A DNA stretch of 64,000 nucleotides from DALYDK01 sp031973215 (GTDB lineage Bacteria; Patescibacteriota; Saccharimonadia; Saccharimonadales; CAIOMD01), in NCBI GenBank assembly GCA_031973215.1, contig DALYDK010000002.1:1-64000 (forward strand), in the 5' to 3' direction. The position numbers and the translations under genes were made by a program. This document shows, piece by piece, positions 51,437-60,995 of the stretch; the stretch's first letter is position 1, and each line of letters starts with the position of its first letter. The notes under the pieces were generated by a model that worked only from the letters and a program-made list of their open reading frames with translations, was not told the origin of the DNA and searched no databases.

Positions 51437-52420
51437 TCACAATTCACTGACATCTAACGGCATTTCATGAACAGTATTTTCTTGACTTAATATACCTGCC
51501 TTGGCACCAATTTTTCCAACAACACTAGTAGAATTTGCGCTTGCAAAAGTAACCGCCCATTCCAAAGACTCACCTGCCGCAATCATAGCAGTAAAGCCAC
51601 TACTGAAGGCATCGCCTGCCCCAGTTCTATCTATAACAGGGACATCTTCATACATTCCAGCTCTAACAATGTGCCAACGATCTGTGGCTACAGCACCCTT
51701 GGGGCCGTCTGTAACAATTACAAAATGAACATCCTTAGAAGCGGCACGAACCATATCTTCTATATTTTCACTTGGGTAAATTTCGGCCATTTCTTCTTTG
51801 TTCATAGATAAAATAGTAAGTTTTGGTATTAGTTCCTTTAGGTGTTCTTTATTGGCTAGCTCTTTCTTACCTGGGTTCATGGCGATTTTAATGTTGTTTT
51901 CTTCGGCGTATTTAAAGATAGTATCTATAACTTCAAAATTTCCCTCTAGCGAAGTAAGATAAATCCAGTCTGGGTGAGCTCCGTGGAAATCTTCAAAATT
52001 AACTTCGTAATGCGAACTGGCACCCCTGTAAGACATAATTGTTCGCTCGCCACTAGGAGCTAATAAAATACAAGAATAACCAGAGCCTACACTCTTAGAA
52101 TAACCGACTAGGCTAGTATCTATTCCCTCTTTATGAAGATCATCTAAAATTGCTCTACCTGCAACATCATGGGCAATCTTGCCCATATATGCGCTATGCA
52201 AACCTTGCCGGGCAAAGGTGACAGCACCGTTTGTTGCTCCTCCACCGGTACTAAAAATTACCTCTTCTAAATCATTTTTACTGCCAAGCTGAAATTCTTC
52301 TACGCATTCTCCATCAGGTTCACAAACCGGCTCAAATAAGGCGCCTTTTAAATAAACATCTTGTACTGCAGCGCCAATACTTAAAATCTTTATATCATTT
52401 CTATTTTTTTGTTGATCCAT
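51437..52420 (-). CDS. PfkB family carbohydrate/nucleoside kinase
   Basis: Ribokinase-like fold. Seen: N-terminal GGGATNGAVTFARQG (substrate Gly-rich motif), and the C-terminal signature DRTGAGDAFSSGFTAMIAAG with catalytic Asp (GAGD). 327 residues from MDQQKN (52420); six further in-frame residues to 52438 overlap the likely -10 box. The substrate (ribose, fructose-6-phosphate, adenosine or other) cannot be told from the sequence. Precedes the 419-residue orphan. Confidence 0.85.
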   Translation of the reverse strand: MDQQKNRNDIKILSIGAAVQDVYLKGALFEPVCEPDGECVEEFQLGSKNDLEEVIFSTGGGATNGAVTFARQGLHSAYMGKIAHDVAGRAILDDLHKEGIDTSLVGYSKSVGSGYSCILLAPSGERTIMSYRGASSHYEVNFEDFHGAHPDWIYLTSLEGNFEVIDTIFKYAEENNIKIAMNPGKKELANKEHLKELIPKLTILSMNKEEMAEIYPSENIEDMVRAASKDVHFVIVTDGPKGAVATDRWHIVRAGMYEDVPVIDRTGAGDAFSSGFTAMIAAGESLEWAVTFASANSTSVVGKIGAKAGILSQENTVHEMPLDVSEL

Positions 52421-52445
52421 AATTATAAAGTATACCACTTATGCT

Positions 52446-52473
52446 TTGAAAAATTTGCTCCAAGTACTACTAT
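52446..52473 (+). promoter_or_regulatory. Promoter of the 214-residue gene, leaderless
   Basis: TTGAAA at 52446-52451, 16-nt spacer, TACTAT at 52468-52473; the ATG follows 6 nt later with no Shine-Dalgarno. Confidence 0.55.
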
Positions 52474-52479
52474 CGAAAT

Positions 52480-53124
52480 ATGTCATTTTTAACCAAAGAT
52501 AAGCAGGTAAGCCTAAGGCCGCTTCAGGTAAGGAATATTAAATTCGAAAACCAAGACGCCGAATATTATACCGTTGGCTGGATGGCTTTTTGTAAGTTCC
52601 TAGGTAGAGTATCTATGCTTGACCAAAAAACACTTAACGACCGTCCGCTCAGATTATTAACTACTAGAATGTCTAACTCTAGTGTTGATAACTTTGAAGT
52701 ATTTATTAAAGATATAGTTCTTCGCGATATCGATGATCCTGAAAAAAATTCCCTTAAGCATCTAATGGGGAAATTATCGATGCAATATTACGAATCAAAT
52801 ATGAATCATAGATTCAGAGGTACTCAACACGATTTAGGCGATTGGGCAAGAACGCCTAAATACCGCATTAATCAAAAAATGCTCGACGCTTTTTGGCTAA
52901 ACTCATCGAATCAAGAAGAGGCAATTTTGGCTAGTAAAAACAATAACTTATATCGTCATAACGACAATATAAACGAGTTAGTAAATTATTATTTAAAGAC
53001 AAGTAACTTTAGCCTAATTCAAGATAGCCTATACGCAGAATTAGACAGAGTCCACAAAGACCTAGAATATTATGTAGGGCACTACGATCCAGACCCTAGC
53101 TTGGGTAAATACGACCGTTACTAA
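52480..53124 (+). CDS. Hypothetical protein, 214 aa
   Basis: Not recognised. No membrane segment. Contains YTVGWMAFCKFLGRVSML, KHLMGKLSMQYYESN and HRFRGTQHDLGDWARTPKYR, with many Asn, Asp and Tyr in the second half; it looks globular and soluble. Divergent from the PfkB kinase and overlapping fba tail to tail by 4 nt. Probably a leaderless message. Confidence 0.75.
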   Translation: MSFLTKDKQVSLRPLQVRNIKFENQDAEYYTVGWMAFCKFLGRVSMLDQKTLNDRPLRLLTTRMSNSSVDNFEVFIKDIVLRDIDDPEKNSLKHLMGKLSMQYYESNMNHRFRGTQHDLGDWARTPKYRINQKMLDAFWLNSSNQEEAILASKNNNLYRHNDNINELVNYYLKTSNFSLIQDSLYAELDRVHKDLEYYVGHYDPDPSLGKYDRY

Positions 53125-54041
53125 GCAATAATAGCCCTGCCAACCGAATTGTAATTTTTCAACTTATTTTCTACAACTAATTGCACCGCTTCATAAACTG
53201 CCGGCATTAATTTTACTACCGCGTATTCGTCCGGGTTATCCCTTAAAACTCGCTCAAGGGTATCTCTAAAAGCTTTTCTCATGTCTGAATTAACATTTAT
53301 TTTAGTTACCCCTATCCGAACTGCCTCTTCAAAATAATGACCCGGTGTACCGCTTCCGCCGTGCAAACTAATATTTACCGAACTTGGCAGGGCTTTTCTA
53401 ATTCTCTCAAGAAGTGCTATATCCAAATTTTTTGGAACAGGATAACTGCCGTGTAAATTACCAACTGCTGCTGCGAATGTATCTATTCCGGTATCACGTA
53501 CAAAATTGCTAGCACCTTTTGGTGTACTAAAAGTTTTTTTAATATCATTGTAGTCAAAGGCTTCTTTATGAACATTAGATGATCCACCGAAATAATGAGG
53601 CTCGCTCTCTACGGTTGCTCCAGTAAATTTGGCATACTCAACAACCTCTCGGGTTGCTTTGATTATTTCTTCGTCTGTTGCATTATGATTGGCCTGACTA
53701 ACATCTATATGAATAAACTCAAAGCCAGCATCAATACCTGCTTTAGCAGCTTCAACAGATGGGCTGTGATCTAGGTTTATATACATTTCAATACCATATT
53801 CGGCCTTATAATTGTTTACCAAGTCTCTGACATTATTAAGACCCATAGCCTTAACCTCGCCATCACTAACCTCTACCATAACCGGTGCCTGCATTTTAGC
53901 AGCTGCCTTAGAAACAGCAATAAGCGTTTCTTGATTGTCTATATTAAAAGCACCTATAGCATAATGACCCTGCCGGGCTCGTTCCATAGCTTCTTTTGCT
54001 TGTAAGCACGTTTGTCTAATTTGCGATATTGTCATTGACAT
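53121..54041 (-). CDS. Class II fructose-bisphosphate aldolase family protein
   Basis: Zinc aldolase splitting fructose-1,6-bisphosphate (or a related ketose bisphosphate). Seen: GAFNIDNQETL, YINLDHSPSV (His ligand), VESEPHYFGG (Glu), GNLHGSYPVP (His), ISLHGGSGTP (His ligand with glycine loop) and INVNSDMR. 306 residues, normal. Last gene of the rpe-transketolase-EamA operon. Tagatose-type specificity cannot be excluded. Confidence 0.9.
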   Translation of the reverse strand: MSMTISQIRQTCLQAKEAMERARQGHYAIGAFNIDNQETLIAVSKAAAKMQAPVMVEVSDGEVKAMGLNNVRDLVNNYKAEYGIEMYINLDHSPSVEAAKAGIDAGFEFIHIDVSQANHNATDEEIIKATREVVEYAKFTGATVESEPHYFGGSSNVHKEAFDYNDIKKTFSTPKGASNFVRDTGIDTFAAAVGNLHGSYPVPKNLDIALLERIRKALPSSVNISLHGGSGTPGHYFEEAVRIGVTKINVNSDMRKAFRDTLERVLRDNPDEYAVVKLMPAVYEAVQLVVENKLKNYNSVGRAIIA

Positions 54042-54082
54042 ATATTAACCATAACCTTTTCTACGCTAGTAATTATAACTAT

Positions 54083-54970
54083 TTATTCCAAAAATATCAT
54101 CAATAAACCAAGCAATGCCAATAAAAGTGCCGTGAATCTACGGACAAGATTATTGTTTTCTTTGAAAAAGTAGACCGCCAGAACACTGGTTAGAACTATC
54201 TTTGAACTTGTTAAAATTATTGTTTTACTAAGCATGCCGCTACTAAGTGCGTAAATAAAGAAAAAGCCACTAAGGGCAGTCATAAAACCAGCAATAATTG
54301 AAAATTTAAGAAACTTGGCATTTATTGGTTTTTTATTTTTTTGACCAAACAGATAATAAAAAAGCGTTGCTCCAATTAATTGAGCTATCCATCCATAAAA
54401 AGCATAGTTCCATACTCCAGTTTTATCTATGGCAATTTTTTCAGCCGTCATACCAATCGCAAAAAAAATTGCCGCTAATACCACCAGAATAATTTTTGAA
54501 TTATTGATACTTTTAATCATTTTCTGGCCATTATTATTTTTTAGATTAATACTAATTGATAGGTAGACTGCAATAAATATAAAAATGAAACCAAAAATAA
54601 AATATTTAGATAGATTTTCGCCCAATAAGACCAACCCGAAAAGCGCTGCCGTCCAATAGTTTAAGGTCTGAACCACCACTGCACTTGCCGCCCCCAAAAT
54701 TGAAATTAATTTAAACTGAATTATCCAATAAGCTGGAATGAATATTCCTTCGATAATAATATAAAATAAGGCCTCTTTGCCTGGATGGGCAGGCAAGTTA
54801 AAACTGTTTGCAAAAAAAGAAATAAGTACCCCGCAAATTGCCACACAAATATATACAACAAATGAAATCTGCAGAGTTTGATTTTTTAGAACCTGACCTG
54901 TTTTTCTGTACCATAGAGTTAAAAAACTGCTAGATATTATTTGCAGTATAACTATTAGGTTCCAGGGCAT
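54083..54970 (-). CDS. EamA/DMT family transporter
   Basis: About ten hydrophobic helices in two EamA-like halves (residues 1-145 and 160-295) with the pattern of drug/metabolite transporters; 295 residues. It is embedded between transketolase subunit C (adjacent stop/start) and aldolase, so its substrate may be a sugar phosphate, pentose or related metabolite; that is inference from position. Confidence 0.8.
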   Translation of the reverse strand: MPWNLIVILQIISSSFLTLWYRKTGQVLKNQTLQISFVVYICVAICGVLISFFANSFNLPAHPGKEALFYIIIEGIFIPAYWIIQFKLISILGAASAVVVQTLNYWTAALFGLVLLGENLSKYFIFGFIFIFIAVYLSISINLKNNNGQKMIKSINNSKIILVVLAAIFFAIGMTAEKIAIDKTGVWNYAFYGWIAQLIGATLFYYLFGQKNKKPINAKFLKFSIIAGFMTALSGFFFIYALSSGMLSKTIILTSSKIVLTSVLAVYFFKENNNLVRRFTALLLALLGLLMIFLE

Positions 54971-55969
54971 TTAGTGGGATTTTCCGGCTTGCAAAAGAAC
55001 TTGATGGACCGCCATAGCAATATGCTTAGGAGTTAGTCCATAATGATCGAATAACTGGTCTGGCTTACCACTTTGACCATATAAATCTTTCACCCCAACT
55101 CTTCTTACTGGCACCGGATAATTTTCACTGACAAGTTCAGCAACTGCTCCACCTAACCCACCGTTAATTTGGGCCTCCTCTACAGTAACGGCACATTTTG
55201 TTTTTTTGATACTTTCTAAAATTGTCACACCGTCAAGAGGCTTAATAGTTGGCACATGGATCACCTCCGCATCGATTCCGTCTTTAAATAGCATTTGGGC
55301 AGCCACCAGGCTTTGATATGTCATGGTGCCTGTAGAAATAATAGAAACTTCATGCCCGGGCTCAAAAACATAAGCTTTACCAATTTCGAATGGTGTTTTT
55401 TCTGAGGTAAAAACAGGTGTAGCTTCTCTTGAAAGGCGAAGATAATTAGGCTGCTTATTGGCTGCCATTGCCTTCGTCATTTTTTCTGCCTCTATAGCAT
55501 CACCAGGTGCCAGAACCACCATATTTGGCATCACTCTCATTAAGGCAATGTCCTCAAGCATTTGATGAGTTGCCCCATCTGCACCGGTATATAAACCAGC
55601 ATGCGACCCAATTACCTTAACGGGTAATTCATTTAATGCGGCAGTTGTTCTGATTTGCTCCCAGTTACGCCCAGGACTAAAAGCAGCATAACTGCTAATG
55701 AAAGGTATTTTTCCTGTTAAAGCCAAACCCGCACCAACTGTTGCTAGGTTTTGTTCTGCAATGCCTACCTCGAAAAATCTATCAGGATATGCTTCTTTAA
55801 AGAGATGCATTTGGGTACTTTCTGTAAGATCGGCACAAAGAGCCACAACATCTTGGTTGCTTTCGCCAACTGCCCTTAGCCCTTCACCAAAACCTTTTCT
55901 TGTAGCCTTAAGTTCTAAGTCGCTATTTAGGTAGTCGGCTAAATGATAATCACCCCTACTCATGTTCAC
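54971..55969 (-). CDS. Transketolase, C-terminal subunit (Pyr and C domains)
   Basis: Half of a split transketolase. Seen: CADLTESTQMHLFKEAYPDR, FFEVGIAEQNLATVGAGLAL (cofactor-binding Glu in IAEQN), YAAFSPGRNWEQIR, and a transketolase C domain (CAVTVEEAQINGGLGGAVAEL). 332 residues. Overlaps the N-terminal subunit gene by 14 nt, ensuring balanced translation. Functions with it in non-oxidative pentose-phosphate carbon shuffling. Confidence 0.93.
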   Translation of the reverse strand: MNMSRGDYHLADYLNSDLELKATRKGFGEGLRAVGESNQDVVALCADLTESTQMHLFKEAYPDRFFEVGIAEQNLATVGAGLALTGKIPFISSYAAFSPGRNWEQIRTTAALNELPVKVIGSHAGLYTGADGATHQMLEDIALMRVMPNMVVLAPGDAIEAEKMTKAMAANKQPNYLRLSREATPVFTSEKTPFEIGKAYVFEPGHEVSIISTGTMTYQSLVAAQMLFKDGIDAEVIHVPTIKPLDGVTILESIKKTKCAVTVEEAQINGGLGGAVAELVSENYPVPVRRVGVKDLYGQSGKPDQLFDHYGLTPKHIAMAVHQVLLQAGKSH

Positions 55970-56816
55970 TCCTAATTTTTCCTTTTAGGGTTCTTAGCTC
56001 TTTTAAAGCCAAAACTGCTTGCTCATGATTAGGAGGCAAGCCATGCCAATGAAAGTCGTATTCCATAAAATCGACACCCTTGCCCGGTATTGTATAGGCA
56101 ATTATCATCACCGGTTTTTCAACAACTGCTTTTGCCATTTCAAGCGCGTCTATAACGGCTTCTATGTTATTGCCATCTATTTCCATAACATGCCAACCAA
56201 AAGCTTCCCATTTTGCTTTGAGATTTTCTAAAGGCACAACAGATTCAGTTGGTCCATCGATTTGAATGTTATTTCTGTCTATTATGCCAATTACATTATT
56301 TAAGCCGTATTTAGGAGCCAGCATTGCAGCCTCCCAAATATTTCCTTCATTTAATTCACCGTCACCCATTACTACAAAAACCCAGCGATGATTTTGTTTG
56401 TTCAGACGCATCCCTAGAGCAACGCCAACTGCCTGGCTTAAACCACAGCCCAAAGGACCGCTAGTTGTTTCTAGCCCGGGTAATTTTGTTCTTTCAGGGT
56501 GGCCCTGAAGCCTGCTGCCAAATTGTCTTAGAGTAGATAATTCTTTTTTATCGAAATATCCTGCCTCGGCCATTGTTGCATAACGAACTGGCGCAGTGTG
56601 GCCGTTGCTAAGAATAAGAACATCTCTTTCATCCCAATCTGGGTTTTTTGGATCATGCCGCATGACATCAAAGTACAATGCTGTGAATATATCGGCTAAG
56701 CCAAGCGGACCCGCCGAATGTCCACTTCCGGCTTTTTCCAGCATAGAAATAATGTCACTGCGAATATCATTTGCTTTTAGTTCAAGCTGTTCTATGGTCA
56801 ATTTTTTTTGGGCCAT
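55956..56816 (-). CDS. Transketolase, N-terminal subunit (TPP domain)
   Basis: Thiamine-pyrophosphate half. Seen: GHSAGPLGLADIFTALYF, LGCGLSQAVGVALGMRL, and the TPP/Mg motif MGDGELNEGNIWEAAMLA with IDRNNIQIDG. 286 residues. Upstream of the C-terminal subunit with overlap. Split transketolases are common in archaea, many CPR and some bacteria. Confidence 0.93.
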   Translation of the reverse strand: MAQKKLTIEQLELKANDIRSDIISMLEKAGSGHSAGPLGLADIFTALYFDVMRHDPKNPDWDERDVLILSNGHTAPVRYATMAEAGYFDKKELSTLRQFGSRLQGHPERTKLPGLETTSGPLGCGLSQAVGVALGMRLNKQNHRWVFVVMGDGELNEGNIWEAAMLAPKYGLNNVIGIIDRNNIQIDGPTESVVPLENLKAKWEAFGWHVMEIDGNNIEAVIDALEMAKAVVEKPVMIIAYTIPGKGVDFMEYDFHWHGLPPNHEQAVLALKELRTLKGKIRSEHE

Positions 56817-56877
56817 TTTTTTATTTTCCTAAAATTTAGCTAGTTTTATTTTACCATAACTGTTATGTATTAAATAT

Positions 56878-57507
56878 CTAATTATTCAAGAGAATATTCA
56901 TTTGATCAAATACTTCTTTAGGCTTGTCTGTGCCCTGAATAGCACTTCCGACATTTATGACATCTACTCCACCTTTTTGTAAATCAACAATATTAAATAG
57001 GTTTGCTCCGCCGTCCCAGCCGTACTCTAAATATTTTGTTATTTTTTTTGCATCGGCAATTTTTTCCAACATCCCAAGGTCGGCCGTCCCTCCGTAATGA
57101 CCTAAGTTGCCAGCAAAAATTAATAAGTGTTGTACGTGAGGAAAAATATAACTGACTTCTTGAATTGGGGTTTTTTGTAATATAGCCAAGCCGGTTTTAA
57201 TATTATGTTCCCGCAAATCCGCTGCAAGCTTCGGAATATCGCAGTTGCTTTCAGCGTGCACTATAACCATATTTGGCTTTATTCTAATAAATTCATCAAA
57301 AAACATTTGTGGCTCTTGGTACATTACATGCAAATCAACCAGCATATCTCCTAATTTTGAAATCATCGAAAGAGGTATGCTTTTAGAGTCTGTAAATACA
57401 CCATCCATAACATCTATTTGAATGCGACTCGCAAAACTAATTTTTTTTTGCTGGTTCACATAATCACTTTGGTCTGAAGCTAGCACGGTTGGGCATATTA
57501 AACTCAT
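56878..57507 (-). CDS. Ribulose-phosphate 3-epimerase-like protein (divergent)
   Basis: TIM-barrel of the Rpe/HPS type. Seen: MSLICPTVLASD, IQIDVMDGVFT (catalytic and metal Asp), LVDLHVM (metal His), VIVHAES, EYGWDGGAN (Asp metal ligand in WDGG). The usual PGFGGQ phosphate loop is replaced (FAGNLGHYGGTADL), so the family is right but exact reaction is less sure. 209 residues. First gene of the pentose operon. Confidence 0.75.
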   Translation of the reverse strand: MSLICPTVLASDQSDYVNQQKKISFASRIQIDVMDGVFTDSKSIPLSMISKLGDMLVDLHVMYQEPQMFFDEFIRIKPNMVIVHAESNCDIPKLAADLREHNIKTGLAILQKTPIQEVSYIFPHVQHLLIFAGNLGHYGGTADLGMLEKIADAKKITKYLEYGWDGGANLFNIVDLQKGGVDVINVGSAIQGTDKPKEVFDQMNILLNN

Positions 57508-57601
57508 TACAAAAATTATAACCTAAACTCCTAAAAAAATAATTATGGTTATATTTTTAGATTATTCGTTGTAAAATTAATAAATAGACAGTAGACAAAA
57601 A

Positions 57602-59263
57602 GTGGATAATATACAAATGCCCGAGCCAGAGGTAATATCTGGCAACCAGAATGCAGAGCCTAGCACAGCTCAACAACACCAAGAAGTTGATTCAGCTAGG
57701 AATCTTATATTGCAGCCATCCGAAAAGCAAAAATGCACCGAAATGTTAGGTAGGCTAGCCATTAGAAATGATCAAGAGTCCGTAGTAGAGCAAGAACAGA
57801 ATCAAAGATTATCACAAGTAAGCCCATATCCACACTACCAAAAGCCTAAGCTCGAATTGTCTCTTCCGAAAATTTCTTTTTCCAAGAGACTATTAGCGGC
57901 GGTTTTAGCCGGAACTTTTTTTATGGCGCTTCTAGGGGGCATGCTATTTTACAGTAACGGAAAAAAAGATGATCCTAATAAATTAGGCAGTAATTTATAT
58001 ATAGCCGGGCTCTCGGTTGATGGGAAAAACCCCGAACAGGCCAGCAAAGAATTAAATAGCTTAGCAGAATCTCAAAAAATCAGTCTTACAATCAACGACC
58101 AAAAAATAGAAACCTCTGCTCAAGAACTTGGCATCAACAGAGATGTAGCCCAGGCGATTAAAGAAGCTCAATCGAAGAAAAAAACAATAAAAGAAAAATT
58201 GGGAATAAAACCCAAAGAGAAGTTCGAAATTCCATTAAGATCTTCCGTAGACCAAAATAAACTAAAACTATTTGTTTCAAAAACACTCGGAGATCAAATG
58301 CTAGCTAAAGATGCCTCCGTTAGCCTTGACGGCGAAACTTTTGTTGTAAGCGAAGGCCAAAAGGGTTTGTCGATAGATTATGAAAAGCTTAGCGCAGACT
58401 TAAATTTAATACCCTTGAATAAAAAAGCAGAAATAACCGCTAGTGTAGTCATGGTAGATCCTTCCATAACTACTGATACCGCTAATAAGGCCAAGGCTGA
58501 CGCAGAGCAACTCATAGCAGCTAAATATACGGTTGGTCACCCAACTATAGGCTCTAAGCTGCTTGGCAATAATTTAAAAACAAAATGGATTGTGTTTAGC
58601 CCGGATAGTAACAATAAAGTCATTAATGTATCAATAAACCAAGAAGCAGCCTGGAATGATTTTGTTTGGCTTACAAAACTATTCAATCAGGGGGCAAGTA
58701 ATAGAATTAAGGTAAATATACCCGGTCAAGGTGCAACTGTAATAGATGAGGGCCGAGATGGTATCAATATGTCAGACGAAGAAATTGTCAAACAAAAAGC
58801 TATCTTCTTAGAAAAACTTTCAAAAAAAGAAGCCTACGATGCTAACATTAATCCTTCATTAGTTGCTAGGGCGGAAACTGTTTACGACGGCCAGCAACGA
58901 ATGGTCCTAGTAGATGCTCCAAACTTTAGAGCTTACGCCTTCGAAAACGGCCAGACGCTAAAGTCTGTACCTATTACTACTGGTAAAACCGGCTTTGAAA
59001 CACCTACTGGTACCTACTTGATTAAAAGAAAGATTGCGATTAGCACCATGAAAGCCTGTTCCAACGGTGAATGCTGGTCAGTGCCAAACATAAAGTGGCA
59101 GTCTTATTTTACTAACGAAGGCCATGCCATACATGCCTCTGCGGCACCCGGCGCAGTCGGCAGATACAATATCAGCCACGGTTGTGTTGGCATGTACGAA
59201 AACGATGCAAAATGGTTTTACGACTGGGCAGTTGTTGGTACCCCAGTTGTGATAGTTCGCTAA
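57602..59263 (+). CDS. L,D-transpeptidase (YkuD) with membrane anchor and PG-binding domains
   Basis: Crosslinks peptidoglycan in a penicillin-insensitive way. Cytosolic tail of about 95 residues, one membrane helix (FFMALLGGMLFYSN, ~105-120), two repeated alpha/beta segments of the PG_binding_4 type (NKLGSNLYIAGLSVDGKNPE and KTKWIVFSPDSNN regions), and a C-terminal YkuD domain with HAIHASA and the catalytic HGC in ISHGCVGMY (~525). 553 residues. It opens with GTG at 57602; MPEPEV (57617) is an alternative ATG. Followed by tyrS 22 nt later. Confidence 0.9.
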   Translation: MDNIQMPEPEVISGNQNAEPSTAQQHQEVDSARNLILQPSEKQKCTEMLGRLAIRNDQESVVEQEQNQRLSQVSPYPHYQKPKLELSLPKISFSKRLLAAVLAGTFFMALLGGMLFYSNGKKDDPNKLGSNLYIAGLSVDGKNPEQASKELNSLAESQKISLTINDQKIETSAQELGINRDVAQAIKEAQSKKKTIKEKLGIKPKEKFEIPLRSSVDQNKLKLFVSKTLGDQMLAKDASVSLDGETFVVSEGQKGLSIDYEKLSADLNLIPLNKKAEITASVVMVDPSITTDTANKAKADAEQLIAAKYTVGHPTIGSKLLGNNLKTKWIVFSPDSNNKVINVSINQEAAWNDFVWLTKLFNQGASNRIKVNIPGQGATVIDEGRDGINMSDEEIVKQKAIFLEKLSKKEAYDANINPSLVARAETVYDGQQRMVLVDAPNFRAYAFENGQTLKSVPITTGKTGFETPTGTYLIKRKIAISTMKACSNGECWSVPNIKWQSYFTNEGHAIHASAAPGAVGRYNISHGCVGMYENDAKWFYDWAVVGTPVVIVR

Positions 59264-59285
59264 AAAAGATAGAATTATTAAATAT

Positions 59286-60527
59286 ATGAATACTTTAAGC
59301 CAAGAACTAAAGTGGCGAGGCTTCGTCAACCAAACTACTTTTAAAAACATAGAAGAACTAGATAATGAACCAATTACATTCTACTGGGGAGTAGACCCTA
59401 GCGCTAGCTCAATGCATATAGGCCAACTGGCAATGGCAATGATGATAAAGCAATTTATTAAATATGGGCATAAACCCATTTTATTAGTCGGCGGAGCGAC
59501 TGGTATGATTGGCGACCCTGACGGAAAAGATAACGAACGAGATCTTAAAAGTGTTGAAGAAGTCGATAATAATAAAAGGCAAATTGCCAAACAGTACAAG
59601 CACCTATTCAATGGATATAAATTTGAAATTGTAGATAATTACGATTGGTTTAAGAATATAAACTACCTAGATTTTCTAAGAAACATAGGTAAGGTTGTTC
59701 CAATGAGCCAAATGCTTGGCAGAGATTTTGTCCAAACAAGACTTGGGGAACAAGGTAGCGGAATTAGTTATGCTGAGTTTAGCTATTCATTGATTCAAGG
59801 GTATGATTATTTGCACCTTTTCAGAAATAATAATGTTTCGCTGCAGGTTTGCGGTAGCGATCAATGGAGCAATAGTATTGCTGGGGTCGAACTTATCCGA
59901 AAATTAGAAAACAAAGAAGCTCACATATGGACAGCTCCCTTAATAATAAATAAAAGTACGGGCAAGAAGTTTGGTAAAAGTGAAGCGGGCGCCATTTGGC
60001 TAGATGAAGAGCTTACTAGCGTTTACCAGTTTTATCAATTTTGGCTAAATGTAGATGACCAAGGTGTTGAAGATTACCTAAAAATTTACACCATGCTCGG
60101 CCAAGAAGAAATTACTAAAATTATGTCTGCCTTTAATGAAAAACCCGAGGAAAGACTGGCCCAAAAAACACTTGCCCATGAAGTGACTTCAATTGTTCAC
60201 GGCCAAGAACGAGCAACAAGCGTCCAAAGAATAAGCGAAGTTTTATTTGGAAATATAAGCTATGAGGCATTAACTAAAAATGACTTTCATGAACTTAGTA
60301 GTGAGATTCCAGTAATTTCCTATAATAAACAACCCTTAATAGACTTATTAGCAGAAGGCAAGCTGGCATCTAGCAAAGGAGAAGCAAGAAGATTCTTAGA
60401 GGCTGGAGCAGTCTACATTAATGGCGAAAAAGTCACTGGCGATAGCTATATATCAGATAGCCAGTTTATTAATGATTTTCTTATTATCCGCAGGGGTAAA
60501 AACAGTCAAGTTTTAATTAAAAAATAG
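59286..60527 (+). CDS. tyrS: Tyrosyl-tRNA synthetase
   Basis: Class I synthetase. HIGH-type motif SMHIGQLAM (~40), the class I Rossmann core GVDPSASSMHIG and GGATGMIGDP, and KMSKS variant KKFGKSEAGA (~225). C-terminal S4 RNA-binding domain (EARRFLEAGAVYINGEKV, ~355-390). 413 residues, normal. Convergent with rpiB, 13 nt between stops. Confidence 0.97.
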   Translation: MNTLSQELKWRGFVNQTTFKNIEELDNEPITFYWGVDPSASSMHIGQLAMAMMIKQFIKYGHKPILLVGGATGMIGDPDGKDNERDLKSVEEVDNNKRQIAKQYKHLFNGYKFEIVDNYDWFKNINYLDFLRNIGKVVPMSQMLGRDFVQTRLGEQGSGISYAEFSYSLIQGYDYLHLFRNNNVSLQVCGSDQWSNSIAGVELIRKLENKEAHIWTAPLIINKSTGKKFGKSEAGAIWLDEELTSVYQFYQFWLNVDDQGVEDYLKIYTMLGQEEITKIMSAFNEKPEERLAQKTLAHEVTSIVHGQERATSVQRISEVLFGNISYEALTKNDFHELSSEIPVISYNKQPLIDLLAEGKLASSKGEARRFLEAGAVYINGEKVTGDSYISDSQFINDFLIIRRGKNSQVLIKK

Positions 60528-60540
60528 TTTAGAATGTTGC

Positions 60541-60987
60541 TTAAATTTCATCAAGTTCTAGGTTGCGCCTAATATATCTAGGGGCTTTGGCAAATGGCGT
60601 ATTAAGCCAAGCGTCGACTATCGGTTGCCAATCTTTCTTTGCACTCAAAACGTCCGATGGTAATGCTAAAACATTGCTGTCTTCGTCATTACGAATACCT
60701 TTAGCAGCTTGAACACTGTAACCCAGGCCAGCCCTTACTCCTTTAAAGCGGTTTGCTGCCATCAACATACCTTGGCCACTTCCGCAAATTAATATTGCCC
60801 TTGTCTCTTTGACGTCCGAAGACAACATTTTTATTACTGCAGCCGTTGCAAACACCGGAAAATCATCTTGGCTATCATACTGCTTGTCTCCAGCATCCTC
60901 GGCTGAATAATTTTGCGCCTTTAAATAATCAAGAATTTGCTGTTTTAAATGAAAGCCATTATGATCGGCTGCAACAATAATTTTCAT
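60541..60987 (-). CDS. rpiB: Ribose-5-phosphate isomerase B family protein
   Basis: Interconverts ribose-5- and ribulose-5-phosphate. Seen: AADHNGFHLKQQI (family SDHAGxxLK), ILICGSGQGMLMAANRF (family CGTGxGxxxxANK, catalytic Cys), and NDEDSNVLALPSDVL. 148 residues. Small differences (CGSGQ for CGTGI) leave some doubt about LacA/B versus RpiB. Follows gap by 8 nt. Confidence 0.88.
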   Translation of the reverse strand: MKIIVAADHNGFHLKQQILDYLKAQNYSAEDAGDKQYDSQDDFPVFATAAVIKMLSSDVKETRAILICGSGQGMLMAANRFKGVRAGLGYSVQAAKGIRNDEDSNVLALPSDVLSAKKDWQPIVDAWLNTPFAKAPRYIRRNLELDEI

Positions 60988-60995
60988 CTTGTCCT

